DNA of 64,000 nt from Pseudotabrizicola alkalilacus. GTDB taxonomy: Bacteria > Pseudomonadota > Alphaproteobacteria > Rhodobacterales > Rhodobacteraceae. The stretch is from assembly GCF_003443995.1 (NCBI RefSeq), contig NZ_QWEY01000010.1:62001-126000 (forward strand), in the 5' to 3' direction. A model generated the notes under the pieces. It was not told where the DNA came from and did no database searches. It saw only the letters and a program-made list of their open reading frames with translations. The position numbers and the translations under genes were made by a program. How positions within the stretch are numbered: the stretch's first letter is position 1; every line of letters begins with the position of its first letter. This document shows, piece by piece, positions 56,975 through 64,000 of this stretch.

Positions 56975-59358
56975 CAGAACTGGGTCGAGATCGTCAGGTC
57001 GAACGACCGTTCCTTGTCGTAGTCCTCTTTCTTCAGCGCCTTGGAGAAGTTGAACCGCAGCGGCCCGATCGGCGCATCCCAAAGCACCGAGACCCCGACA
57101 GCCGCCCGTGGGTTGAACCCGGTGTCAATCGGCGCGCCAAGCGCATCAACGATATTGCCCTTCAGACCCCAGACCGAACCCACATCCATGAACAGCCCGC
57201 CGCTCAGCCCGTATTCTTCGGGCAGGCCAATCGGGAAATCGGCCTCGAACCGGGCGACGGCGTAAAAGTTGCCGCCAAGCGCATCGCCGGTGACCTGATC
57301 GCGCGGGCCGATGCCGTTGCCTTCAAAACCACGGATCTTGCCATTGCCAAAGAACCGCTCGGTAACCCGCGTGCCGTAGCCGCCCAGCGGTGAAATCGTC
57401 CCGGCCTCGAAAATCGCGCGCAGAGTGACCTCTTCGCTCAGGATCTTGCGTTCGCCAAGCGCCTGAACCTCGCTGGAGATATACTTGGCATCCCCCCCCA
57501 GACCGGCGAAATCCTGACTGAAGCGGAACACCATGCCACGATCCGGGCTCAGCCCGCCGATCCGGGTGTCATAGCTGTAGGTATAGCCGATGGCCGACGT
57601 AAACTCGCCGTCGCGGGCAGATTCTGCCACCAGAGTCGGGTTGCGCTCGGTCGCGGGGTCGATCACGCCGTCCCCGTTCACATCCTTGCCCTGATAGTTC
57701 TTGATCGTGTTTTTCGACAGACCGTAGCGCAGCTCCAACCGGCTCACCTCCCCCACGGGGAAGGACAGCGCGGCGCGCGCACCGACATTGGCGGTGTCAT
57801 AGATCGCGTTTTTCTGGTCGGTGATGTTGTAGAACGCGCCCAGAGACAGCGACAGGTCGCGCCCCAGAAACGCCGGCTCGGTGATCGAGAGCGAAGAACT
57901 GGTGCTGTCCGACCCGGTTGCGATGGCGACAGACAAAGCCTGCCCGCGCCCCAGAAAGTTGGATTCTGCAAAGCCGATGTTCACCCCGACACCGGCATCT
58001 GCCCCATAGCTCGCGCCAAAGGAGAGTGACCCGGTGGGTTGCTCTTCGACGTTCACATCAACGATCACCTGATCCGCCGCCGACCCCGGCCGCGCATCAA
58101 CCTGTGCATCCGAGAAAAAGCCAAGGGCGCGGATGCGTTCCGCCGACTGGCGCACTTCGCGCGGGTTAAAGGGGTCGCCTTCGGCGCTGCGGAACTGACG
58201 GCGGATCACCTGATCCAGCGTCGTGGTGTTGCCTTCGATGTCGATGCGCTCAACGAACACCCGGTCGCCACGCACCAGCGCAAATTCCAGATCCAGCGTG
58301 CCGTCGCGGTCATTGCGGGTGATCCGCGGATCGACGCGGACAAAGTTCAGCCCCTTGCGCAGCGCCAGATTTTCCATTCGCGCGATGGTGTTTTCCACCA
58401 CCAGCGGCGAATAGGGCACGCCCGAGCGCACCCGTGACAGCGCGCCATACTCGGCGGCATCCACGCCATTCACTTCGGATGTCGTGGTGATATTGCCGAA
58501 CCGGTACTGCCGGCCTTCTCGGATGGAAAAGCTGACAAAGACCGCATCCCGCTCCCGCGCGACTTCGGCCGAGGCATCGGTCACCTGAATGTCGATATAG
58601 CCGCGCGCCAGATAGAAATCGCGCAGCATCTGCTTGTCCACCTCCAGCCGCTCGGCGACAAAGGTATCGCGCTGGATCAGGGTGCGCAGCAAACCGGCCT
58701 GCTTGGTCTGCAGCACCTGCCGCAACCGGCGGTCACTGAACGCCCGGTTGCCGACAAACGACAGCCGTTCAATCTCGGTCACGCGGCCTTCGGTGATCTC
58801 GAACGCCAGATCGACCCGGCCACCGCTGCGGCGGATCAGCTTTGGCGTCACCGTGGCGGCAATCCGGCCGCGGGCCTGATACGCCTCGGCAATGGCCGCC
58901 GCATCGGCTTCGGCCACGCTGGGCGAATAAACCCGGCGCTGCTTGGACTGGATGATTTTAGCCAGATCCTCATCTTTCAGGCGCTTGTTGCCCTCAAAAT
59001 TGATGACGTTGACGATCGGGTATTCCTTGACCCGGATCACCAGCTGATTGCCCTGCGGCACAATCTCGACCGTCTCAAACAGGCCAGAGCGGACCAGCCC
59101 CTGATAGGCGTCGTTCAGCCCGCCCTGAGTCAATGTCTCTCCGCGCCTGATTCCGGCAAAGCCCAGAATGGTGGCATTGTCCACCAGCTGATTGCCCTCG
59201 ATCACGACCTGATTGAACGCATATTGCTGGGCAAACGCGGGCATGAAGACCGTAGCCGAAGCCGTTGCCGTGGAAAGGAAAAGCACCGTCAGCAGACGCT
59301 TGCGAACGCTTGCCCCGTCGCGCGAGGCTTTCGCCGCGGCACCCGCTGTATCGTGCAT
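56974..59358 (-). CDS. bamA: Outer membrane protein assembly factor BamA
   Basis: Central Omp85 protein that inserts beta-barrel proteins into the outer membrane. The 794-residue product has a signal peptide (TVLFLSTATASATVFMPAFAQQ), five POTRA domains (from FNQVVIEGNQLVDNATI to about residue 430) and a 16-strand barrel. The barrel includes the loop 6 motif VRGF-equivalent IRGFEGNGIGPRD and ends in an aromatic residue (DLTISTQF). GGGGCG precedes the ATG. It lies between a 45-residue small ORF (downstream of rseP) and ompH. Confidence 0.96.
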   Translation of the reverse strand: MHDTAGAAAKASRDGASVRKRLLTVLFLSTATASATVFMPAFAQQYAFNQVVIEGNQLVDNATILGFAGIRRGETLTQGGLNDAYQGLVRSGLFETVEIVPQGNQLVIRVKEYPIVNVINFEGNKRLKDEDLAKIIQSKQRRVYSPSVAEADAAAIAEAYQARGRIAATVTPKLIRRSGGRVDLAFEITEGRVTEIERLSFVGNRAFSDRRLRQVLQTKQAGLLRTLIQRDTFVAERLEVDKQMLRDFYLARGYIDIQVTDASAEVARERDAVFVSFSIREGRQYRFGNITTTSEVNGVDAAEYGALSRVRSGVPYSPLVVENTIARMENLALRKGLNFVRVDPRITRNDRDGTLDLEFALVRGDRVFVERIDIEGNTTTLDQVIRRQFRSAEGDPFNPREVRQSAERIRALGFFSDAQVDARPGSAADQVIVDVNVEEQPTGSLSFGASYGADAGVGVNIGFAESNFLGRGQALSVAIATGSDSTSSSLSITEPAFLGRDLSLSLGAFYNITDQKNAIYDTANVGARAALSFPVGEVSRLELRYGLSKNTIKNYQGKDVNGDGVIDPATERNPTLVAESARDGEFTSAIGYTYSYDTRIGGLSPDRGMVFRFSQDFAGLGGDAKYISSEVQALGERKILSEEVTLRAIFEAGTISPLGGYGTRVTERFFGNGKIRGFEGNGIGPRDQVTGDALGGNFYAVARFEADFPIGLPEEYGLSGGLFMDVGSVWGLKGNIVDALGAPIDTGFNPRAAVGVSVLWDAPIGPLRFNFSKALKKEDYDKERSFDLTISTQF

Positions 59359-59491
59359 GACAACGCCCCATTATCAACAAACTGTTGTGTCTTCACTAGC
59401 CCGAAGTGCCGGGCTTGTCAAAGCGTTGCGGGGGGATTTGTGGCCGAAATGCCGAGGCGTTGCGCTTGTGCAGCAGCGATCTTGTCAGCAC

Positions 59492-59629
59492 TCAGAGTCC
59501 GACAATCGCCGTGCCCAGATAGGCCCCGGCCAGCAGACCCGCCACAACGGTGCCCAGCGTGAAGATCCGGTCAGCATTCAGCCAGACCAGAAACGACAAT
59601 CCACGATACCCTTGCATGACCAGCTGCAT
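59492..59629 (-). CDS. 45-residue small membrane protein between rseP and bamA
   Basis: A complete reading frame starting MQLVMQGYRGLSFLVWLNADR and continuing with a transmembrane helix (FTLGTVVAGLLAGAYLGTAIVG). A good ribosome site (GAGAGGG, 7 bases before ATG) supports translation. From memory, similar 45-50-residue proteins starting MQLVMQ.YRGLS occur at the same place in other Rhodobacteraceae, but I cannot check this. It lies 72 bases after rseP and 133 before bamA, on the same strand. A link to sigma-E-type proteolysis or BAM is only inference. Confidence 0.65.
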   Translation of the reverse strand: MQLVMQGYRGLSFLVWLNADRIFTLGTVVAGLLAGAYLGTAIVGL

Positions 59630-59701
59630 GACAAAACCCTCTCAAGCACCCGTCCTGCATAGCCGTCGAATATGGCCCCTTTATGGCGTGAGGCCCAGCG
59701 G

Positions 59702-61039
59702 TTACGGGCAGAACAGGTCATTGGTCAGGGCAAAGACCATCAGCGACAGCAGCAGCGCCAGCCCGCCCATCATCATGACCTGCAACGCCCGGTCCGACGG
59801 CGGCTTACCGGTCACCGCCTCATAGGCGTGAAACACCAGATGGCCGCCATCCAGCACCGGAATCGGGAACAGGTTCATCAGCCCCACCGCCACCGACAGC
59901 ATGGCGATGAACCAGACAAAGCTTTCCACGCCCTGACTCGCCGCCGCGCCAGAGCTTTCGGCAATGCCGATCGGCCCGCGCAGGTTGCAGCTGGAAATCG
60001 CGCCGGTGATCATGTGATACAGCCCCGACAGCGAGGTGGTCGCGATCATCCAGGTTTGCCGCGCGCCGATACCAATTGCCTCGACCGGGCCGGGGGTGCG
60101 CAGCACCGGTTCGAACCCGATGCCGCCGCTCAGCCCGATCAGCCAGCGGGTCTCGAACCCGCCCTCGGGCAGCGGCAGATCCATCCGGCGCGGCGTCAGC
60201 GTCGCGTCAAACACCTCGCCCGCGCGCCAGACCGTCAGCCGCAGATCGCGCCCACCCGACTCGCCCACCAGCGTGCGCAGTTCGGAAAACGCGGATATCG
60301 CCGCCCCGTCGACTGCCATAATCACATCACCAGCCTTCAGCCCGGCGGCAAAGGCCGCCGTCTGCGGCTGCACCCCGCCCGCCAGCGGCGGGAACGGATA
60401 CGGCCCATCAAACGCCACCCGCACCCCTGCCCGCTCCACCACATAGGGCACCGAGGGGCTGGGTGGCAGCGCGTCGGCCACCGTGACCAGCGTGGCCAGA
60501 TCCGGGGTCGGCTGGCCCGCCAGTTCCACAATCGTATCGCCGGGTTGCAGCGTCTGGCCCTCAAACGGCAGCGCGGGCACCTTGCCGACGGATGCCTCCT
60601 CGGTCGCAACCCCGGTCCACAGCACCATCACGGTAAAGATCAGCAGCGCGCTGACAAAGTTGAACGCAGGCCCCGCCGCCACCGTCAGCACCCGCGCCCA
60701 CAGGGGGGCGCCGTGCATGGTGCGCCGCCGCTCGCGCTCAGACAGGCCAGACATGGCCGCGCCATCCTTGCCCGAGGCTGCATCGCTGTCGCCCAGAAAC
60801 TTGACATAGCCGCCAAACGGCAGCGCTGCGATCTGCCAGCGGGTGCCCCGGCTGTCGATCCGCGAATAGATCACCGGCCCGAACCCAAGGCTGAACACCT
60901 CGGCATGAATCCCGGTCCAGCGGCCCACGATGTAATGGCCGTATTCGTGGATGGCGACGATGATCGACAGCGCCAGAACAAAGGCGATCACGGTCCAGAC
61001 AAGACCGCCAAAGCTGGGAACAAGACCAATCAGATCCAC
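59702..61039 (-). CDS. rseP: Site-2 intramembrane metalloprotease RseP
   Basis: Zinc protease cutting membrane-embedded anti-sigma factors and remnant signal peptides. The 445-residue product has HEYGH (zinc HExxH) in SIIVAIHEYGHYIVGRW, two PDZ-like regions (for example VQPQTAAFAAGLKAGDVIMAVDGAAI), and the second zinc motif in LFPIPVLDGGHLVFHAYEAVTG. Transmembrane helices lie at both ends. The start is GTG preceded by AAAGGAAATCC. It follows dxr by 47 bases. Confidence 0.95.
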   Translation of the reverse strand: MDLIGLVPSFGGLVWTVIAFVLALSIIVAIHEYGHYIVGRWTGIHAEVFSLGFGPVIYSRIDSRGTRWQIAALPFGGYVKFLGDSDAASGKDGAAMSGLSERERRRTMHGAPLWARVLTVAAGPAFNFVSALLIFTVMVLWTGVATEEASVGKVPALPFEGQTLQPGDTIVELAGQPTPDLATLVTVADALPPSPSVPYVVERAGVRVAFDGPYPFPPLAGGVQPQTAAFAAGLKAGDVIMAVDGAAISAFSELRTLVGESGGRDLRLTVWRAGEVFDATLTPRRMDLPLPEGGFETRWLIGLSGGIGFEPVLRTPGPVEAIGIGARQTWMIATTSLSGLYHMITGAISSCNLRGPIGIAESSGAAASQGVESFVWFIAMLSVAVGLMNLFPIPVLDGGHLVFHAYEAVTGKPPSDRALQVMMMGGLALLLSLMVFALTNDLFCP

Positions 61040-61086
61040 CGGATTTCCTTTAATTCAGATGCCGCCATCGGGCTGCAATGTCAGAT

Positions 61087-62271
61087 TCAGCGCGTTGCTG
61101 CCAGAGCCGATACCGCCTCTGCCGCCCGCACCCGCGCAAGATGGTCCGCGCCGAGGATGTCCTCAAGGGTCATCACGTCGGATTCAAGGCACATCTCCGG
61201 CATAACGCGGGCAAGCGTGCATTCAACCACCCCCGCCATATCCATGAATCCGATCTGCCCCGCCAGAAACTGGTCCAGCGCGATTTCCTTGGCGGCGTTG
61301 AACACCGCCCCCGCCAGCCCGCGCGTGGCCATCACATCGCGGCACAAGCGCAGCGCGGGGTATCGGTTCAGGTCAGGCGCGCGAAAGCTCAGCGTGGCGA
61401 TCTGGGCCAGATCCAGCCGCGCGACGGGCAAGGGCGCGCGTCTGGGCCAGTTCAGCGCGTAGCCGATCGCATGGCGCATATCGGGCGCGCCCATATGCGC
61501 CATGATCGCGCCGTCCTGAAACCCGACCAGCGAATGGATCAGCGATTCCGGGTGGATGATCACCTCGATCTGATCGGGATTGATCCCGAAATATTCCCGC
61601 GTTTCAATGACTTCCAGAGCTTTGTTAAACATGGACGCCGAATCGATGGTGATCCGTTGCCCCATCGCCCAGTTCGGATGCGCCAAAGCCTCGGCCACCG
61701 TGGCCCGCGCGAGCGCCTCCATCGGCCAGTCGCGCAACGCACCCCCCGAGGCGGTCAGGATGATCCGCTCGACGCAAGCGATGTCTTCGCCGACCAGCCC
61801 CTGAAAGATCGCCGAATGCTCCGAATCTACCGGCAGAATCTGCGCCCCATGTGCCGCTGCGGTCGCCATCAGCAAGGGCCCGGCCGTCACCAGACTTTCC
61901 TTGTTGGCCAGCGCCAGAGTGCGGCCATGGCGCAGGGCGCGCAGGCCCGGCACCAGACCCGCCGCACCCACAATCGCGCTCATCACCCAATCGGCAGGCC
62001 GGTCTGCGGCCTCGGCAATCGCCGCATCCCCCGCTGCCGTCTCGATCCCGGTCCCGGCCAAAGCCGCGCGCAATGCGGGCAGGCAGGACACGTCGGAACA
62101 GACCGCCACCTCGGCCCGCAGCACGCGCGCCATCTCGGCCAGCCGCGCCACATTGCGCCCGCCGGTCAGGGCCACGGTGCGGAACGCCCCTGCCCCGCCC
62201 GCCCGGCAGATCAGGTCATAGGTGCTTTCCCCAACCGAGCCGGTTGCGCCAAAAATCGAAATGCTGCGCAC
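61087..62271 (-). CDS. dxr: 1-deoxy-D-xylulose 5-phosphate reductoisomerase
   Basis: Second step of the MEP isoprenoid pathway, NADPH-dependent, feeding undecaprenol, quinone and carotenoid synthesis. The 394-residue product has the NADPH motif SISIFGATGSVGEST, ALANKESLVTAG, LPVDSEHSAIFQ and the substrate/metal loop NWAMGQRITIDSASMFNKALEVIE. The start is GTG preceded by GAGGGCG, 5 bases after the cdsA stop. uppS and cdsA precede it, as in many alphaproteobacteria. Confidence 0.96.
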   Translation of the reverse strand: MRSISIFGATGSVGESTYDLICRAGGAGAFRTVALTGGRNVARLAEMARVLRAEVAVCSDVSCLPALRAALAGTGIETAAGDAAIAEAADRPADWVMSAIVGAAGLVPGLRALRHGRTLALANKESLVTAGPLLMATAAAHGAQILPVDSEHSAIFQGLVGEDIACVERIILTASGGALRDWPMEALARATVAEALAHPNWAMGQRITIDSASMFNKALEVIETREYFGINPDQIEVIIHPESLIHSLVGFQDGAIMAHMGAPDMRHAIGYALNWPRRAPLPVARLDLAQIATLSFRAPDLNRYPALRLCRDVMATRGLAGAVFNAAKEIALDQFLAGQIGFMDMAGVVECTLARVMPEMCLESDVMTLEDILGADHLARVRAAEAVSALAATR

Positions 62272-62276
62272 CGCCC

Positions 62277-63077
62277 TCAGCCCCCCAACGGCGCGGGCAT
62301 CGGCAAGGACGTGAACAGCCCCAGCAGCATGATCAGCACCACCGCGCCGATCAGCGCGTCAAAGCGGTCAAGAAACCCGCCATGACCGGGGATCAGCCCC
62401 GAGGAATCCTTGACCCCCGACCGCCGCTTGATCCAGCTTTCGGCAATATCGCCCAACTGCCCGGCAAAGGCGACGAACGGGGCCAACGCCACCGCCTGCC
62501 ACGGCGCATAGCCGGTGGCGACAAAGATCAGCGACACCGCAAGCGCGCCAACCCAGCCCGCCACCGTACCCGACCAGGTCTTTTTCGGGCTGATCGCCGG
62601 CCAGAACTTTGGCCCGCCCATGATCCGCCCGACAAAATAGCCCATCACATCCGACACGATCACAATCGTTACCAGCCACAGAATTGCCGGCACGCCGGGG
62701 CTACGAAGCTCGATCAGGCCATAGCCTGCGACCATGATCGCGATGCCGTAAACCGTGGCAATCCGCCGGTCCCGGCGCGGTGTCAGTGCCAGTGCTAGCC
62801 CCGGCAGGATCAGCAAGGTCGATGCCAGATCATCGCGGAACAGCTCGGCCCCGGCCAGACAGGCAGCGGCCACCAGACCCATCGCGACTGGCGTATTCCG
62901 ACGCCCCGGCGCGGTCATGTTGGCCAGTTCCCAGAACATCACCCCGGTCAACGCGATCACCAGCAGCGAAAACGGCGTGCCCCCCAGCCACAGCTCTCCT
63001 GCCCCGATCACCAGCATGAACAGCGCCGAAATCGCGCGCTTTCTCAGATCTCCCCAGCGGGCAATCGCCTCGGTCAT
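62277..63077 (-). CDS. cdsA: Phosphatidate cytidylyltransferase (CDP-diglyceride synthase)
   Basis: Integral membrane enzyme making CDP-diacylglycerol from CTP and phosphatidate, the branch point of phospholipid synthesis. The 266-residue product has about eight transmembrane helices and the CDS signature in ESWIKRRSGVKDSSGLIPGHGGFLDRFD. The start MTEAIARWGDLRKR overlaps the uppS stop by ATGA; the longer upstream frame is read through uppS and was rejected. Confidence 0.95.
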   Translation of the reverse strand: MTEAIARWGDLRKRAISALFMLVIGAGELWLGGTPFSLLVIALTGVMFWELANMTAPGRRNTPVAMGLVAAACLAGAELFRDDLASTLLILPGLALALTPRRDRRIATVYGIAIMVAGYGLIELRSPGVPAILWLVTIVIVSDVMGYFVGRIMGGPKFWPAISPKKTWSGTVAGWVGALAVSLIFVATGYAPWQAVALAPFVAFAGQLGDIAESWIKRRSGVKDSSGLIPGHGGFLDRFDALIGAVVLIMLLGLFTSLPMPAPLGG

Positions 63078-63814
63078 CCGGCTGCGACCCCGCCAAATCT
63101 GCGCTCGCGGTTGCCAAAGCGCGACAGGATCTGCGCCAGCTCGGCCGGAGAAAAATCCGGCCACAGCGTCGGCGTGAACTCGTATTCGGCATAGGCCGTC
63201 TGCCAGATCAGATAGTTCGAGGTCCGGGTCTCGCCGCTGGTGCGGATCACCAGATCAGGGTCCGGCAGATCCGCCGTATCCAGTCGCGACCCGATCAGCG
63301 CATCGGTAACCGTATCCGGCGCCAGCCGCCCCTCGGCCACATCCGCCGCGATGCCGCGCATCGCCCGGGTCAGCTCGTCCCGCCCGCCGTAATTGATCGC
63401 CACGGTCAGGTTCAGCCGGGTAAACCCCGCCGTGCGCGCCTCTATCCCGTCCATCAGCTTGCGCAGCTTGGGGTTCAGCGGCGAGCGGTCGCCGATGAAC
63501 CGCATCCGAACCCCTTCGGCGGCCAGCCGGTCGGCCTCGCGCTCGATGTAGCGGGCGAAAATCGACATCAGGCCCACCACCTCTTCGGTGGAGCGTTTCC
63601 AGTTCTCGGTGGAAAACGCATAAATCGTCAGCCAGCGGATGCCCAGATCCGGGGCGCAGCGCACGATTTCCTTGACCCGCTCTGCCCCTTTGCGATGCCC
63701 GACCAGACGTGGCCAGCCCCGGTTGGTGGCCCAGCGACCGTTGCCATCCATGATGATAGCCACGTGTTCCGCCGGGCGGACCTGCCTGTGATCTGCCGTG
63801 TCAGTGGAAGCCAA
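63074..63814 (-). CDS. uppS: Isoprenyl transferase (undecaprenyl diphosphate synthase)
   Basis: cis-Prenyltransferase making the C55 carrier for peptidoglycan and LPS. The 246-residue product has HVAIIMDGNGRWA (catalytic Asp), GHRKGAERVKEIV, LTIYAFSTENWKRS and DLVIRTSGETRTSNYLIWQTAYAEYEF. I chose a TTG start (MASTDTADHRQ) with AAGGGACAGGGC upstream, which gives the usual length. The alternative ATG 63 bases upstream would make the protein begin inside the hairpin after frr. Confidence 0.93.
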   Translation of the reverse strand: MASTDTADHRQVRPAEHVAIIMDGNGRWATNRGWPRLVGHRKGAERVKEIVRCAPDLGIRWLTIYAFSTENWKRSTEEVVGLMSIFARYIEREADRLAAEGVRMRFIGDRSPLNPKLRKLMDGIEARTAGFTRLNLTVAINYGGRDELTRAMRGIAADVAEGRLAPDTVTDALIGSRLDTADLPDPDLVIRTSGETRTSNYLIWQTAYAEYEFTPTLWPDFSPAELAQILSRFGNRERRFGGVAAG

Positions 63815-63839
63815 GCCCTGTCCCTTTTTCTCAAATACT

Positions 63840-63861
63840 CTCCGGGCAGAGCCGCCCGGAG
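63840..63861 (-). terminator. Hairpin between frr and uppS
   Basis: CTCCGGGC-AGAGCC-GCCCGGAG pairs perfectly over 8 bp. On the transcribed strand it is followed by AGTATTTGAGAAAAA. The flanking CTCAAATACTC is identical to that beside the glgC-glgA hairpin, marking it as a member of the recurrent family. It may end frr transcripts partly before the uppS cluster. Confidence 0.6.
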
Positions 63862-63917
63862 CAGAAAAACAAATCATTCGTCACGCCGACAAAAAAACCG
63901 GTGTCCGTTACACAAGA

Positions 63918-64000
63918 TCAGACCTGCATGATCTCGGCTTGCTTGCCCTCAAGCGTCTGGTCCACCAGCTTGATATACTTGTCCGTCATGTCCTGCACCT
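63918..64000 (-). CDS. frr: Ribosome recycling factor, 3' end
   Basis: The last 26 codons and stop of frr run into the window from the right. The visible end (MTDKYIKLVDQTLEGKQAEI then MQV) matches the C-terminal helix of RRF, which ends in KEKEIMQV-like residues in this group. RRF splits post-termination ribosomes together with EF-G. frr-uppS-cdsA-dxr is a common order. Confidence 0.85.
   Translation of the reverse strand, partial: VQDMTDKYIKLVDQTLEGKQAEIMQV

Overview
The window is a contiguous piece of a GC-rich alphaproteobacterial chromosome, most likely from the family Rhodobacteraceae. This rests on gene order (fabH-ihfA-merR-tRNA-Pro; glgP-glgB-glgC-glgA-glgX-pgm; frr-uppS-cdsA-dxr-rseP-bamA-ompH-fabZ-lpxA-lpxI-lpxB), on the long two-domain dCTP deaminase, on an alphaproteobacterial LexA box (GTTC-N7-GTTC) in front of uvrA, on perfect FNR/FnrL boxes, and on hairpin elements of the kind common in that family. 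I cannot name the genus. Coding density is very high and no gap between genes exceeds 300 bases. I see no phage, insertion sequence, CRISPR array or island of foreign composition. Most content is core metabolism and cell-envelope biogenesis.

Layout. 1-3.5 kb: end of fabH, ihfA, a MerR-type regulator with a long Pro/Ala-rich tail, tRNA-Pro(GGG), dCTP deaminase. 3.6-15 kb: a complete glycogen operon on the minus strand (glgP, glgB, glgC, glgA, glgX, pgm), partly coupled by ATGA overlaps, with a perfect LacI-type palindrome upstream and a hairpin between glgC and glgA. 15-17.5 kb: a Tat-exported sulfide:quinone-oxidoreductase-like flavoprotein and a small membrane protein, divergent from an Rrf2/NsrR-like regulator; the shared promoter region has two FNR boxes and an ATTC-N8-GAAT site matching the SqrR/BigR operator. 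17.5-24 kb: a DUF808 membrane protein, two tandem GAPDH paralogues with a 47-residue small membrane ORF between them, a CPA1 antiporter fused to a cyclic-nucleotide-binding-like domain, and a DUF1127 gene. Both GAPDH genes and the DUF1127 gene carry TTAGCGCTAA-type operators. 24-29 kb: coaD, a CBS protein, a LysR regulator divergent from methylmalonate-semialdehyde dehydrogenase, a DUF2892 protein with a second SqrR-like site, and a DUF4105 protein. 29-38 kb: uvrA, two MFS transporters, lpdA, DUF924, queA. 38-52 kb: a large AsmA/YhdP-like protein, a Bcp peroxiredoxin coupled to a DUF455 ferritin-like protein, an M23 peptidase overlapping a bactofilin, DUF2189, prfB, PBP1A, an AmiC-type amidase, a class I aminotransferase and a DsbA-like oxidoreductase. 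53-64 kb: the lipid A / outer-membrane assembly / isoprenoid / phospholipid cluster on the minus strand, ending in the 3' end of frr.

How it fits together. The glycogen operon and the GAPDH pair connect carbon storage to glycolysis and gluconeogenesis, and both carry LacI-family-type operators. The SQR-like/Rrf2 module and the DUF2892 gene look like one oxygen- and sulfide-responsive regulon. The final 11 kb supplies undecaprenyl phosphate, CDP-diacylglycerol, lipid A and the BAM machinery, and lpxD is missing from its usual place. I found no convincing wholly new multi-gene system. The best candidates for new biology are the SQR-like/DUF5368-like/Rrf2 module, its DUF2892 partner, two conserved-looking small membrane proteins, and a GAPDH paralogue whose coenzyme-selecting residues are changed.
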